The position numbers were made by a program, and so were the translations under genes. This document shows, in pieces, positions 1 to 6,035 of a stretch of 6,882 bases of DNA (position 1 is the first letter of the stretch; every line of letters begins with the position of its first letter). Location of the stretch: contig CAYXUW010000109.1 of the NCBI GenBank assembly GCA_964468375.1, forward strand, positions 1-6,882, given 5' to 3'. Below the pieces are notes generated by a model. That model had not been told where the DNA came from. It made no database searches and saw only the letters and a list, made by a program, of their open reading frames with translations. The DNA comes from CAYXUW01 sp964468375. GTDB taxonomy: Bacteria > Planctomycetota > Phycisphaerae > Sedimentisphaerales > Anaerobacaceae.

Positions 1-6
1 CCACAT
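1..6 (-). CDS. Start of a divergent gene running off the left edge (partial, unknown product)
   Basis: Read on the minus strand, the left edge gives an ATG (bases 6-4) and one further codon, TGG, before the window ends. The call rests on an almost ideal Shine-Dalgarno sequence, AAGGAG, at 20-15, separated from the ATG by 8 bases. The ATG also lies head-to-head with the large plus-strand gene across an AT-rich gap, a normal arrangement for divergent transcription. Only Met-Trp is visible, so nothing can be said about the product. A chance match of SD and ATG is possible, but the combination of sequence and spacing is better than at any other start in this window. Confidence 0.45.
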
Positions 7-14
7 AACGATAG

Positions 15-20
15 CTCCTT
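15..20 (-). promoter_or_regulatory. Ribosome binding site AAGGAG for the divergent left-edge gene
   Basis: The minus strand reads AAGGAG here, a six-base match to the anti-Shine-Dalgarno complement, followed by 8 bases and then ATG. It is the main evidence for a gene beginning at base 6 and continuing out of the window. Confidence 0.5.
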
Positions 21-106
21 TTCCTTTGCTTGTACGGGTAACTTATCAAAACATATAAACTGACCATAATAATAAAATATCTAATTCCTCAATACCGTTT
101 TTTTCT

Positions 107-128
107 TGTCAAATAGCAAGTATGTCAA
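107..128. repeat. Two TGTCAA (TTGACA on the minus strand) elements 16 bases apart
   Basis: TGTCAA occurs at 107-112 and again at 123-128, so each reads TTGACA on the minus strand. The first copy is also part of a small inverted repeat, CTTG at 105-108 and CAAG at 117-120. Either copy could serve as a -35 box for the leftward gene, but no good -10 lies at the proper distance downstream on that strand. The start-to-start spacing of 16 bases would suit a regulator site instead. Short AT-rich matches like this can arise by chance. Confidence 0.3.
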
Positions 129-180
129 GGTTTTTTAGTTTTAATATAAAAGCTGCTGGTCATCGACGGGAAACAGCCTG

Positions 181-201
181 ATTCTATAAACAATTCTATA
201 A
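181..201. repeat. 9-base direct repeat ATTCTATAA with 12-base period
   Basis: ATTCTATAA is present at 181-189 and exactly again at 193-201. The second copy ends five bases before a perfect TTGACA (206-211). Tandem half-sites just upstream of a -35 box are a common form of activator binding site, so this may be an operator for the secreted-protein gene. That function is inference; only the repeat and its position are observed. Confidence 0.4.
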
Positions 202-205
202 CTTT

Positions 206-235
206 TTGACACTGTCCGGCAACGTTGAATGTAAA
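206..235 (+). promoter_or_regulatory. Candidate sigma-70-type promoter P1 for the secreted protein
   Basis: A perfect TTGACA -35 box lies at 206-211, followed after 18 bases by TGTAAA (230-235), which matches four of six -10 positions. Transcription would begin near 242, leaving a leader of about 85 bases before the GTG at 327. Promoter consensus in planctomycetes is poorly defined, so this is a sequence match only. Confidence 0.35.
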
Positions 236-243
236 ATTTCGAC

Positions 244-272
244 TTGACTTGTACTCTTTTTTTCAATACTAT
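244..272 (+). promoter_or_regulatory. Candidate sigma-70-type promoter P2 for the secreted protein
   Basis: TTGACT (244-249, five of six matches to the -35 consensus) is followed by a 17-base spacer and TACTAT (267-272, four of six). The start point would fall near 279, giving a leader of about 48 bases to the GTG at 327. It would also place the ATG at 300 only about 20 bases inside the transcript. P2 has the better spacing and P1 the better -35; both could be used, or neither. Confidence 0.35.
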
Positions 273-314
273 GCCAGGTTATTGTCGCAGTAGAAAACCA
301 TGGAGGTAGAAATT

Positions 315-319
315 AGGGG
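315..319 (+). promoter_or_regulatory. Ribosome binding site AGGGG that favours the GTG start at 327
   Basis: AGGGG ends 7 bases before GTG 327, a suitable distance. The ATG at 300 in the same frame has no purine-rich element ahead of it. The GTG start also puts Met-Lys-Lys directly before a hydrophobic stretch, as expected for a signal peptide, whereas the ATG start would add nine mostly polar residues. Confidence 0.55.
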
Positions 320-326
320 TGTCGCT

Positions 327-3300
327 GTGAAAAAGTTATCCTTCGGGATTATTTTCTTCATTCTTGCCGTATCGGCATTTGGAGAAACATACAATGTCGA
401 TGATTATGGTACTGGTGATTATGCAACAATCCAAGCGGCAGTCGACGCTGCCAGGGCCGGGGATGTTATTGTTTTACAGCCTGGTACTTATTCCGGCAAG
501 GGCAACCGTAATATCAACTATCGGGGCAAAGATATCACCATACGCTCAGTTAAACCTGATGATCCGGGTTGTGTAGAAGAAACAATAGTTGACTGCAATG
601 GTTCTGACTTTGAACAAAGTCGTGCATTTATCTTCCAAAGCGGTGAAACAGAATATTCAGTCGTAGCAGGAATTACAATTCAAAATGGGTATCTCGAAAT
701 GGGATCCGGGGCAGGGATTCTCTGCACTAATTCAAGTTCACCCACCATCGACAACTGCGTATTCCGCAACTGTACTGTCGGAAGCGGAGGAGGAGCAGTA
801 GCATGCATAGATTACAGCAATCCCATAATAATTAATTGCATCTTTTCTCGCAGCAAAAGCAGTATCGGCGGCGCAATTGTCTCTCAAAAGAGCAGTCCGA
901 GAATCGAAAGCTGCATCTTCAGCGAAAACAAGTCATCCGGTGATGGAGGGGCAATATATGTTTATCGGGGAAACGTCATTATACTCGAATGTGAATTGTC
1001 CGACAATGAAGCCGGCGAAGAAATGGCCAATGGCGGTGCGGTATCAGCTGTCGACTGTAACCTGATTATCGAAAGATGCGATATCATCAATAATGCAATA
1101 GGTGAAAATGCCATCGGAGGTGGGGGAGGATTATCGTTTAACCACTGCACTGTGAAAATAGTCGATTCGGACGTCAGCTTCAACCAAGCTTACGAAGGAG
1201 GGGGGATCTATTGTATGAATCATACAGGAATTAAAATTGGAAGGTGCCAGATAAACGAAAACAGCGCTGCCTCTTTAAGTGAAAAAATCTACCGAAGGAA
1301 TGAAGGTGGAGGAATCTACAGTGAAAATACAAATCTGTTTATGAACGATTGCGTAATCTCCCGCAACCAGGCACACGGGTCAAAGAGCAAGACAACGGGC
1401 TATGGAGGCGGTATTTATATGTATAGCGGCTTGGGTTCATTTACGAATTGCCTGTTTGTCAGAAACGTGGCCTGGGCCGACAATTTTGATACGAAAAACG
1501 GCTACGGCGGAGGTTTGTATGCCCCGCAAACCACAATCGAAATTAATAATTGCACTTTTGCCTATAACACGGCAAAACCAGAAGGACAGGGAAGCGGATT
1601 CTATTCAAACGGCAGCCCAACGGTTATTAACTCTATTTTCTGGGGAAACACAGGTTCTAAATCAGATTCTCAGATATACGACTCCTCCGTTAAGGTAAAC
1701 AACTCCGACATACAGGGCGGCTGGCCGGGCACGGGCAATATCGATGCAGACCCCTGTTTTGTTTCCGGTCAGATGGGAGAATATTACCTCAGTCAAATAT
1801 CAGCAGGACAAATCTTTCAAAGCCCGTGCGTTGACAAGGGTAGCGACACTTCGGAAAACCTCAGCATGAACTTTTCCACCACTTGCACGAACGGTGCATA
1901 TGATATCGGAATAGTCGACATGGGATACCATTACATTGATGCTGGAGCTCCTTTTATGGAGGTTTTGCCCGGTTACCTTGATTTTGAATGGAAACAGAAC
2001 GAAGAAAATCCAGCTTCTCAGAAAATAACAATCAGAAATTTAGGAAATGGTCCTCTTAACTGGGCTGCAGCGACCGACGTTAACTGGCTGATTTTTGATG
2101 TGGACTCCGGAACATGCAAAGATTATGAAGACGTCAGTATGATTAATGTAGACTTTGATGTAGCTGGACTCGACGAAGGAATATATATCGGGAACATAAT
2201 TATATCCGACCCGCATGCCGTGAATAATCCGCAGAAAGTTTCGGTCCAGCTCAAAGTGATTGGTCGGCTCATAGGATTATCTCAATATGAGTTTTATTTT
2301 AATGCTGAACAAGACAGCAACAATCCTGCGAACCAAGTCCTTGATATTAGCAATATAGGAATTGGCGAGCTTCATTGGAAGATAAGCGATCCATGTGACT
2401 GGCTCAGGGTCGAACCTGACTCTGGTTCGACAACTAATGAAATCGATGATGTCAATATTATCATAGATACGTCAGGCTTAACCACGGGAGCTCATATCTG
2501 TATGCTGACCGTCACTGCAGAGGATGCAATAAACAGCCCGCAAACTGTCGAAGTACATCTGGACATAGTCGGTCCGATAATGCAATTATCACAGGACTAC
2601 TTCAGCTTCGAAAGTCAGCAAGACAGCGAAAATCCTCCCAGCCAGATACTAACTATTCAAAATGCAGGAGGCGGAGTAATTAACTGGAAGATAAAAGAAG
2701 AATGTCCTTGGCTAAGTGTCGAGCCTCAATCCGGCTCAACCGCGAATGGCGTGAATAACGTCAATGTCGCTGTAGATATTTCAGGATTAGAAAGTGGTAT
2801 TTATACATCCCAGCTCGAAGTTTATTCTGATGATGAAACGATTCACCCTCAGACTGTGTCGATTCAGCTTGTTGTTAGCAACCACAACGTCATGGACCTG
2901 GATAAAAACGGGATAGTCAATTTCATTGACTTCGCTATTCTCGCCCCGCGCCTGTCGCGAAAGACTGATTTCGAAACCCTCGCTCTCTTTTGTCAGAATT
3001 GGCTCGAAACTGAATACCTTGAGCTTAAGATTCCGAATCTTGTAGCGCACTGGAAACTCAATGGGGATGTCAAAGACTCAGCCGGCTCAAACCATGGAGT
3101 GAAATATGGAGGAAAATGGACCAGGGGAAAAATAAACCAGGGTCTTGATTTCGAAAAAGTGGCCGACCGCGTAATAATCGGAGACAATGATTCGTTAACA
3201 CCAGGTGAAGAATTTACTATCGCGTTCTGGATATATAGCCGGGACAACGGCGGCGGAGGTATATATAAGACCACCGACTGCGATAATTCTTCAGCGACTA

Positions 3301-3680
3301 CAGGCAACCCCGGTTCGTATAGTCTCCAGATAAAACCCGATTCGTCCCTGGTAGAATTCACCGTATTTGAATCGGACGCAAATTATGGCAATCTTAGCAT
3401 CCTCAATCCGGTCAGTACGAATAACTGGCATCACATCGCTGCTACCTTTAACCGCTCAGAAGCTAAGATATATATTGACGGCGTGCTCAACGGCTCGATG
3501 GAGATGAATGCAACTTCGATAAAAAACGATTCCCTGCCTTTGAGATTTGGGTGCCGCTGGGAGCAATGCGATAAGAATAAGTACTCCTTGAACGCGGAGA
3601 GCATACTCGATGACGTCAGGATTTACTCCAGGGCCCTTAACAGCGGCGAAGTAAAAGCGTTATACAGTTGGAAAAGATAG
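327..3680 (+). CDS. Secreted multi-domain protein: beta-helix, three BACON-like repeats, dockerin-like module, LamG
   Basis: The 1117-residue product begins with a clear signal peptide (Lys2-Lys3, hydrophobic residues 4-16, likely cut after Ala-Phe-Gly19), so it is exported. Residues of about 24-470 form a right-handed parallel beta-helix: an entry segment with ATIQAAVDAA and GDVIVLQPGTY, then rungs marked by about eleven GGAI/GGGIY-type turns, like those in chlamydial Pmp proteins and pectate-lyase-fold proteins. Residues 471-540 are a cap ending VDMGYHY. Three BACON-like repeats follow (about 544-850), then an EF-hand loop (D857 to D868, D-x-D-x-N-G) of a dockerin-like module with a weaker second half ending in NWLE. 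A LamG/concanavalin-like domain spans about 905-1117, with VAHWKLNG, the NWHHIAATF strand and the ending DDVRIYSRAL. No catalytic residues were recognised, so binding or adhesion to polysaccharide or cell surface is more likely than hydrolysis, although some beta-helices are lyases. There is no autotransporter barrel or sorting motif. An in-frame ATG at 300 is the alternative start. The gene is alone on its strand here. Confidence 0.85.
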   Translation: MKKLSFGIIFFILAVSAFGETYNVDDYGTGDYATIQAAVDAARAGDVIVLQPGTYSGKGNRNINYRGKDITIRSVKPDDPGCVEETIVDCNGSDFEQSRAFIFQSGETEYSVVAGITIQNGYLEMGSGAGILCTNSSSPTIDNCVFRNCTVGSGGGAVACIDYSNPIIINCIFSRSKSSIGGAIVSQKSSPRIESCIFSENKSSGDGGAIYVYRGNVIILECELSDNEAGEEMANGGAVSAVDCNLIIERCDIINNAIGENAIGGGGGLSFNHCTVKIVDSDVSFNQAYEGGGIYCMNHTGIKIGRCQINENSAASLSEKIYRRNEGGGIYSENTNLFMNDCVISRNQAHGSKSKTTGYGGGIYMYSGLGSFTNCLFVRNVAWADNFDTKNGYGGGLYAPQTTIEINNCTFAYNTAKPEGQGSGFYSNGSPTVINSIFWGNTGSKSDSQIYDSSVKVNNSDIQGGWPGTGNIDADPCFVSGQMGEYYLSQISAGQIFQSPCVDKGSDTSENLSMNFSTTCTNGAYDIGIVDMGYHYIDAGAPFMEVLPGYLDFEWKQNEENPASQKITIRNLGNGPLNWAAATDVNWLIFDVDSGTCKDYEDVSMINVDFDVAGLDEGIYIGNIIISDPHAVNNPQKVSVQLKVIGRLIGLSQYEFYFNAEQDSNNPANQVLDISNIGIGELHWKISDPCDWLRVEPDSGSTTNEIDDVNIIIDTSGLTTGAHICMLTVTAEDAINSPQTVEVHLDIVGPIMQLSQDYFSFESQQDSENPPSQILTIQNAGGGVINWKIKEECPWLSVEPQSGSTANGVNNVNVAVDISGLESGIYTSQLEVYSDDETIHPQTVSIQLVVSNHNVMDLDKNGIVNFIDFAILAPRLSRKTDFETLALFCQNWLETEYLELKIPNLVAHWKLNGDVKDSAGSNHGVKYGGKWTRGKINQGLDFEKVADRVIIGDNDSLTPGEEFTIAFWIYSRDNGGGGIYKTTDCDNSSATTGNPGSYSLQIKPDSSLVEFTVFESDANYGNLSILNPVSTNNWHHIAATFNRSEAKIYIDGVLNGSMEMNATSIKNDSLPLRFGCRWEQCDKNKYSLNAESILDDVRIYSRALNSGEVKALYSWKR
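1956..2879 (+). repeat. Three tandem BACON-like domain repeats of about 102 residues
   Basis: Within the secreted protein, three consecutive units start at 1956, 2268 and 2577 and measure 312, 309 and about 303 bases. Each has the same order of landmarks: a short strand with Asp/Tyr-Phe-x-Phe, an acidic N-P or N-P-P turn, an I-x-N-x-G-x-G strand, a Trp, then W-L followed by D/E-x-x-SG, an SGL or AGL turn, and a final PQxVxVxL strand. Units 2 and 3 share VEP-SGST and a Cys two residues before the W-L pair; unit 1 has diverged, with IFDVDSGT. In the BACON family these are immunoglobulin-like sandwiches linked to carbohydrate or mucin binding; here they may serve mainly as spacers between the beta-helix and LamG. 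Confidence 0.75.
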
Positions 3681-3689
3681 CGGATTGAA

Positions 3690-3746
3690 AGTTTACTGGT
3701 ACCGGCCCGTAACCGGGAGGTCGCAGGTTCGAAATTCCCGCAAACT
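3690..3746 (+). pseudogene. Decayed tRNA-like sequence (tRNA-Thr-CGT-like, D arm missing)
   Basis: The gap between the convergent genes carries the landmarks of the 3' two-thirds of a tRNA in correct order. An anticodon stem ACCGG/CCGGG (3701-3705 and 3713-3717, four of five pairs) encloses the seven-base loop CCCGTAA, which would present anticodon CGT (threonine). Next come a variable region AGGTC (3718-3722) and a T arm with GCAGG and the B-box-like GGTTCGAA (3726-3733). Ends AGTTTAC (3690-3696) and GCAAACT (3740-3746) can pair at six of seven positions, like an acceptor stem. Defects are clear: only four bases stand where a D arm should be, position 33 is C instead of the universal U, the T stem has an A-C mismatch and its loop is two bases too long, and no CCA follows. 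It is therefore probably a fossil, perhaps from tRNA-associated integration or rearrangement. Its 3' end overlaps the stop codon of the permease gene. Confidence 0.45.
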
Positions 3747-5082
3747 ACAAAGCAATTAAACCGATAATCCAGATGGTGATAATCGAGGTAACGCCTATAA
3801 TCAGAGTTGCCAGCGTGTGAGTCCTGTAGCCGGTTTTAACATCCATCCCCGTCATTTGCGTCACAACCCAGAAAAAGCTGTCGTTGGCGTGCGAGACAAC
3901 CATCGACCCGGCCCCTATAGCCAGAACTGCCAGCGCCTTTGCAGTATTGCTCTCGAATCCCAAAGATGACATTAACGGCGCTATTAATGATGATGTTGTA
4001 ATCAGAGCAACCGTCGATGACCCCTGTGCGGTCTTCAAAGCCGCCGCGATAATAAACGGCAGAAAAATTCCAAGGTTTGCTTGTGATAAATAATCACCGA
4101 GTACATCTTTAATCGGCGAGTTCCGCAGAACCATACCGAACGCTCCGCCCGCGCCGGTAATCATAATTATTATCGCCGCGCTTAACAGTGACTCTCCCAC
4201 CCATCCCGTAGTGGATAGCATCTTCGTATCGAACTTTTTCGGTAGCCGAAACGCCAGAAGCACCCCGATAAGCAGTGCAACGACTGGCTCGCCTATAAAA
4301 CCTACGATGTTTTTAAAATTACCTTCGCCGAGTGGATGCGTTGGAAAATCCGAAACAGATTTTATTACGATTAAAATAATAGGAACCACAATCGGCGTGA
4401 ACGCCTTAAATGCCGACGGCGCTTCTTCGAGTTTGGCCTCTACATCTGCCTCCGAAAGCTCCGGATTCGGGTCTATATAAATCTTCGAGGCAACTTTCGT
4501 GGCGAATAACCAGCCGACCACGAGTGCGAATGAGCTCACAATCAGCCCGAAAAATATAACCAGCCCTAAGTCGGCGCCGAGTATGCCGGCCGCGGCGATT
4601 GGCCCCGGCGTAGGCGGCACTAAACAATGAGTAGCGGTAAGCCCCGCTGCCAAAGCTATTGCCGGCCCCGCTAATGATATTTTAACTCTCTTGGAGAGCG
4701 CCCTGTTCAGCGGCGTCAAAATTACAAACCCCGAATCCGCGAAAACCGGTATCGAAACGAAGTAGCCGATTATGGACATTGCAAGGGGAACGTGCTTCTC
4801 GCCTATAATTCTCAGAATCTCTTCCGCTACCGCGAAGGCCCCGCCCGAACGCTCCAGAAACGTCCCGATGATAACCCCCGCAATGATTACGATGCCGATA
4901 CTGCCCAGAGTCCCGCCGAATCCAGCGTTGATTGAATTAACGATTTCAGCCAGCGGCATACGGGCGAATAATCCGAAACCCACGGCGGCAAACAAAAGCG
5001 CCAAAAACGGATGAAAGTGAAACTTGCTTGTTGAGATGACAATAAAAAGTATGCTGATTAGCAAAAGCACAATCAAAAGCAT
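3745..5082 (-). CDS. GntP-family permease (gluconate/hydroxy-acid:H+ symporter type)
   Basis: This is a 445-residue integral membrane protein, the usual length for the GntP family (gluconate, idonate, glycerate and related acids, with proton symport). The sequence is almost wholly hydrophobic helices, broken by a polar cytoplasmic-looking loop at about 200-228. Family motifs are plain: H152-x-x-VPPTPGP (152-161) followed by AAAGILGADLG, K350-TAQGSSTVA (350-359), and HANDSFFWVV (398-407). The ATG at 5082 is supported by AAAGGA at 96-91 of the 5000s, 8 bases upstream. It lies 40 bases downstream of the tartronate semialdehyde reductase gene on the same strand, which favours a sugar acid, glycerate or similar hydroxy acid as substrate. 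Substrate cannot be read from sequence, so no specific gene symbol is given. No U-run terminator follows it; the next feature is the tRNA-like remnant. Confidence 0.9.
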   Translation of the reverse strand: MLLIVLLLISILFIVISTSKFHFHPFLALLFAAVGFGLFARMPLAEIVNSINAGFGGTLGSIGIVIIAGVIIGTFLERSGGAFAVAEEILRIIGEKHVPLAMSIIGYFVSIPVFADSGFVILTPLNRALSKRVKISLAGPAIALAAGLTATHCLVPPTPGPIAAAGILGADLGLVIFFGLIVSSFALVVGWLFATKVASKIYIDPNPELSEADVEAKLEEAPSAFKAFTPIVVPIILIVIKSVSDFPTHPLGEGNFKNIVGFIGEPVVALLIGVLLAFRLPKKFDTKMLSTTGWVGESLLSAAIIIMITGAGGAFGMVLRNSPIKDVLGDYLSQANLGIFLPFIIAAALKTAQGSSTVALITTSSLIAPLMSSLGFESNTAKALAVLAIGAGSMVVSHANDSFFWVVTQMTGMDVKTGYRTHTLATLIIGVTSIITIWIIGLIAL

Positions 5083-5122
5083 AAACAGAATCCTTTCACT
5101 GAGCGTTTTTTAGCTGCCGTTT

Positions 5123-6013
5123 TTATTTATGCCTGACCTCTGTCTTGGAAAGCTTCTCGTAAAACTGGATAATCCCGCCGTGGTCGTCGCCCGCTTTCCC
5201 GTCGACCTTGAGCGCCTGCATAATTTCCATTACGCCGCTCGCCAGCGGAACCGGCACGCCGATTTTATGTGCTGTCTCCAGCGCGTTCGCCATATCTTTT
5301 ATATGCAGCTCAATCCGAAATCCCGGCTTGAAATTACCGTCTAGCGCCAAAGGCACTTTAGCATCGAGCACTGTGCTGCCCGCCAGCCCCCCGCGGATTG
5401 CCTGATAAACCCTCTCCGGGTCAACGCCCGCCTTCGTTGCCAGAACCATTGCCTCCGACATCGCCGCAATATTCAGCGCCACGATTATTTGGTTTGCAAG
5501 TTTCGTCGTGTTCCCGCTGCCGATATCACCGACCAGAACAGCCGATGCCCCCATGACCTTCAGAATATCCTCGACCTTCTCGAATGCTTCCTTTTTCCCG
5601 CCGACCATAATCGAAAGCGTCCCGTCTTTTGCCTTCGGCTCACCGCCGCTCACCGGTGCGTCCAGCATCTCGACGCCGGCCTTCGCCGCCTCCGCTGCCA
5701 CCTCCTTCGATACCAGCGGCGCAATCGAGCTCATATCAATCAAAATCATTCCCTCTTGCGCGCCGTCTAAGACTCCGTCTTTCCCGAGCACCGCCTCTTT
5801 GACCTCCGGCGAATTAGGCAGCATTGTAATTACTACTTCGCTGTGCGCCGCAACGTCTTTGCTGCTCTTGCCTTCTTTCGCACCCGCCGCAACGACCTCT
5901 TTCACCGGTTCTTTCCTGATGTCATAAACTATCAGCTTATAACCTGCTTTAATCAAATTCAGTGCCATGGGCTTGCCCATGATTCCTAATCCGACAAATC
6001 CTATCTTTTCCAT
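5123..6013 (-). CDS. garR: 2-hydroxy-3-oxopropionate (tartronate semialdehyde) reductase, GarR type
   Basis: The 296-residue cytoplasmic enzyme should reduce tartronate semialdehyde to D-glycerate with NAD(P)H, the step that follows aldol cleavage of glucarate/galactarate products or glyoxylate carboligation. It belongs to the beta-hydroxyacid dehydrogenase family: Rossmann motif GFVGLGIMG (5-13), substrate motif DAPVSGGEPKAKDGTLS (118-134), catalytic Lys171 in TKLANQ, and a C-terminal half closely following GarR (VYQAIRGGLAGSTVLDAK, NFKPGFRI, HIKDMANAL). That match separates it from 3-hydroxyisobutyrate dehydrogenase, the main alternative. I chose the ATG at 6013 because the glycine motif then begins at residue 5, as in the family, and GGGG lies 8 bases upstream. 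An in-frame TTG at 6043 would add ten residues and overlap the preceding gene. It sits 22 bases after the dehydrogenase gene and 40 before the permease, so co-transcription is likely. Confidence 0.92.
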   Translation of the reverse strand: MEKIGFVGLGIMGKPMALNLIKAGYKLIVYDIRKEPVKEVVAAGAKEGKSSKDVAAHSEVVITMLPNSPEVKEAVLGKDGVLDGAQEGMILIDMSSIAPLVSKEVAAEAAKAGVEMLDAPVSGGEPKAKDGTLSIMVGGKKEAFEKVEDILKVMGASAVLVGDIGSGNTTKLANQIIVALNIAAMSEAMVLATKAGVDPERVYQAIRGGLAGSTVLDAKVPLALDGNFKPGFRIELHIKDMANALETAHKIGVPVPLASGVMEIMQALKVDGKAGDDHGGIIQFYEKLSKTEVRHK

Positions 6014-6035
6014 TGTCTCTGCCCCAAAAAAGTTT

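Larger units (their letters stand above)
7..326. other. Divergent AT-rich intergenic control region
   Basis: This stretch of about 320 bases holds no supported gene on either strand. It separates the minus-strand start at the left edge from the GTG start of the secreted protein at 327. It contains two rightward promoter candidates (206-235 and 244-272), a 9-base direct repeat (181-201), and a pair of TGTCAA elements 16 bases apart (107-128). Base composition is clearly richer in A and T than in the neighbouring genes. I looked for a leftward sigma-70 promoter and found only isolated elements without a well-spaced partner. No riboswitch, small RNA or intrinsic terminator was recognised. Confidence 0.6.

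Noticed and set aside
105..120. CTTG/CAAG hairpin as a terminator
   Set aside because: The stem has only four pairs with an eight-base loop and no adjoining T-run on the relevant strand, so it is too weak for an intrinsic terminator.
300..326. ATG at 300 as the start of the secreted protein
   Set aside because: It has no Shine-Dalgarno sequence and would put nine extra, mostly polar residues before the signal peptide. GTG 327 has AGGGG 7 bases upstream and gives a standard Met-Lys-Lys signal peptide.
2993..3361. 122-codon minus-strand open frame inside the LamG part of the secreted protein
   Set aside because: The plus-strand frame shows clear LamG motifs throughout, while the antisense product resembles nothing and has no start signal.
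3690..3746. A functional tRNA-Thr gene on the plus strand
   Set aside because: There is no D arm, position 33 is not U, the T stem is mismatched with an enlarged loop, and the 3' end runs into the permease stop codon.
5508..5927. 139-codon plus-strand open frame across the reductase gene
   Set aside because: It is antisense to strongly conserved GarR sequence, low in complexity (runs of Ser, Ala, Phe, Thr), and has no ribosome binding site or recognisable domain. It is a mirror of codon bias.
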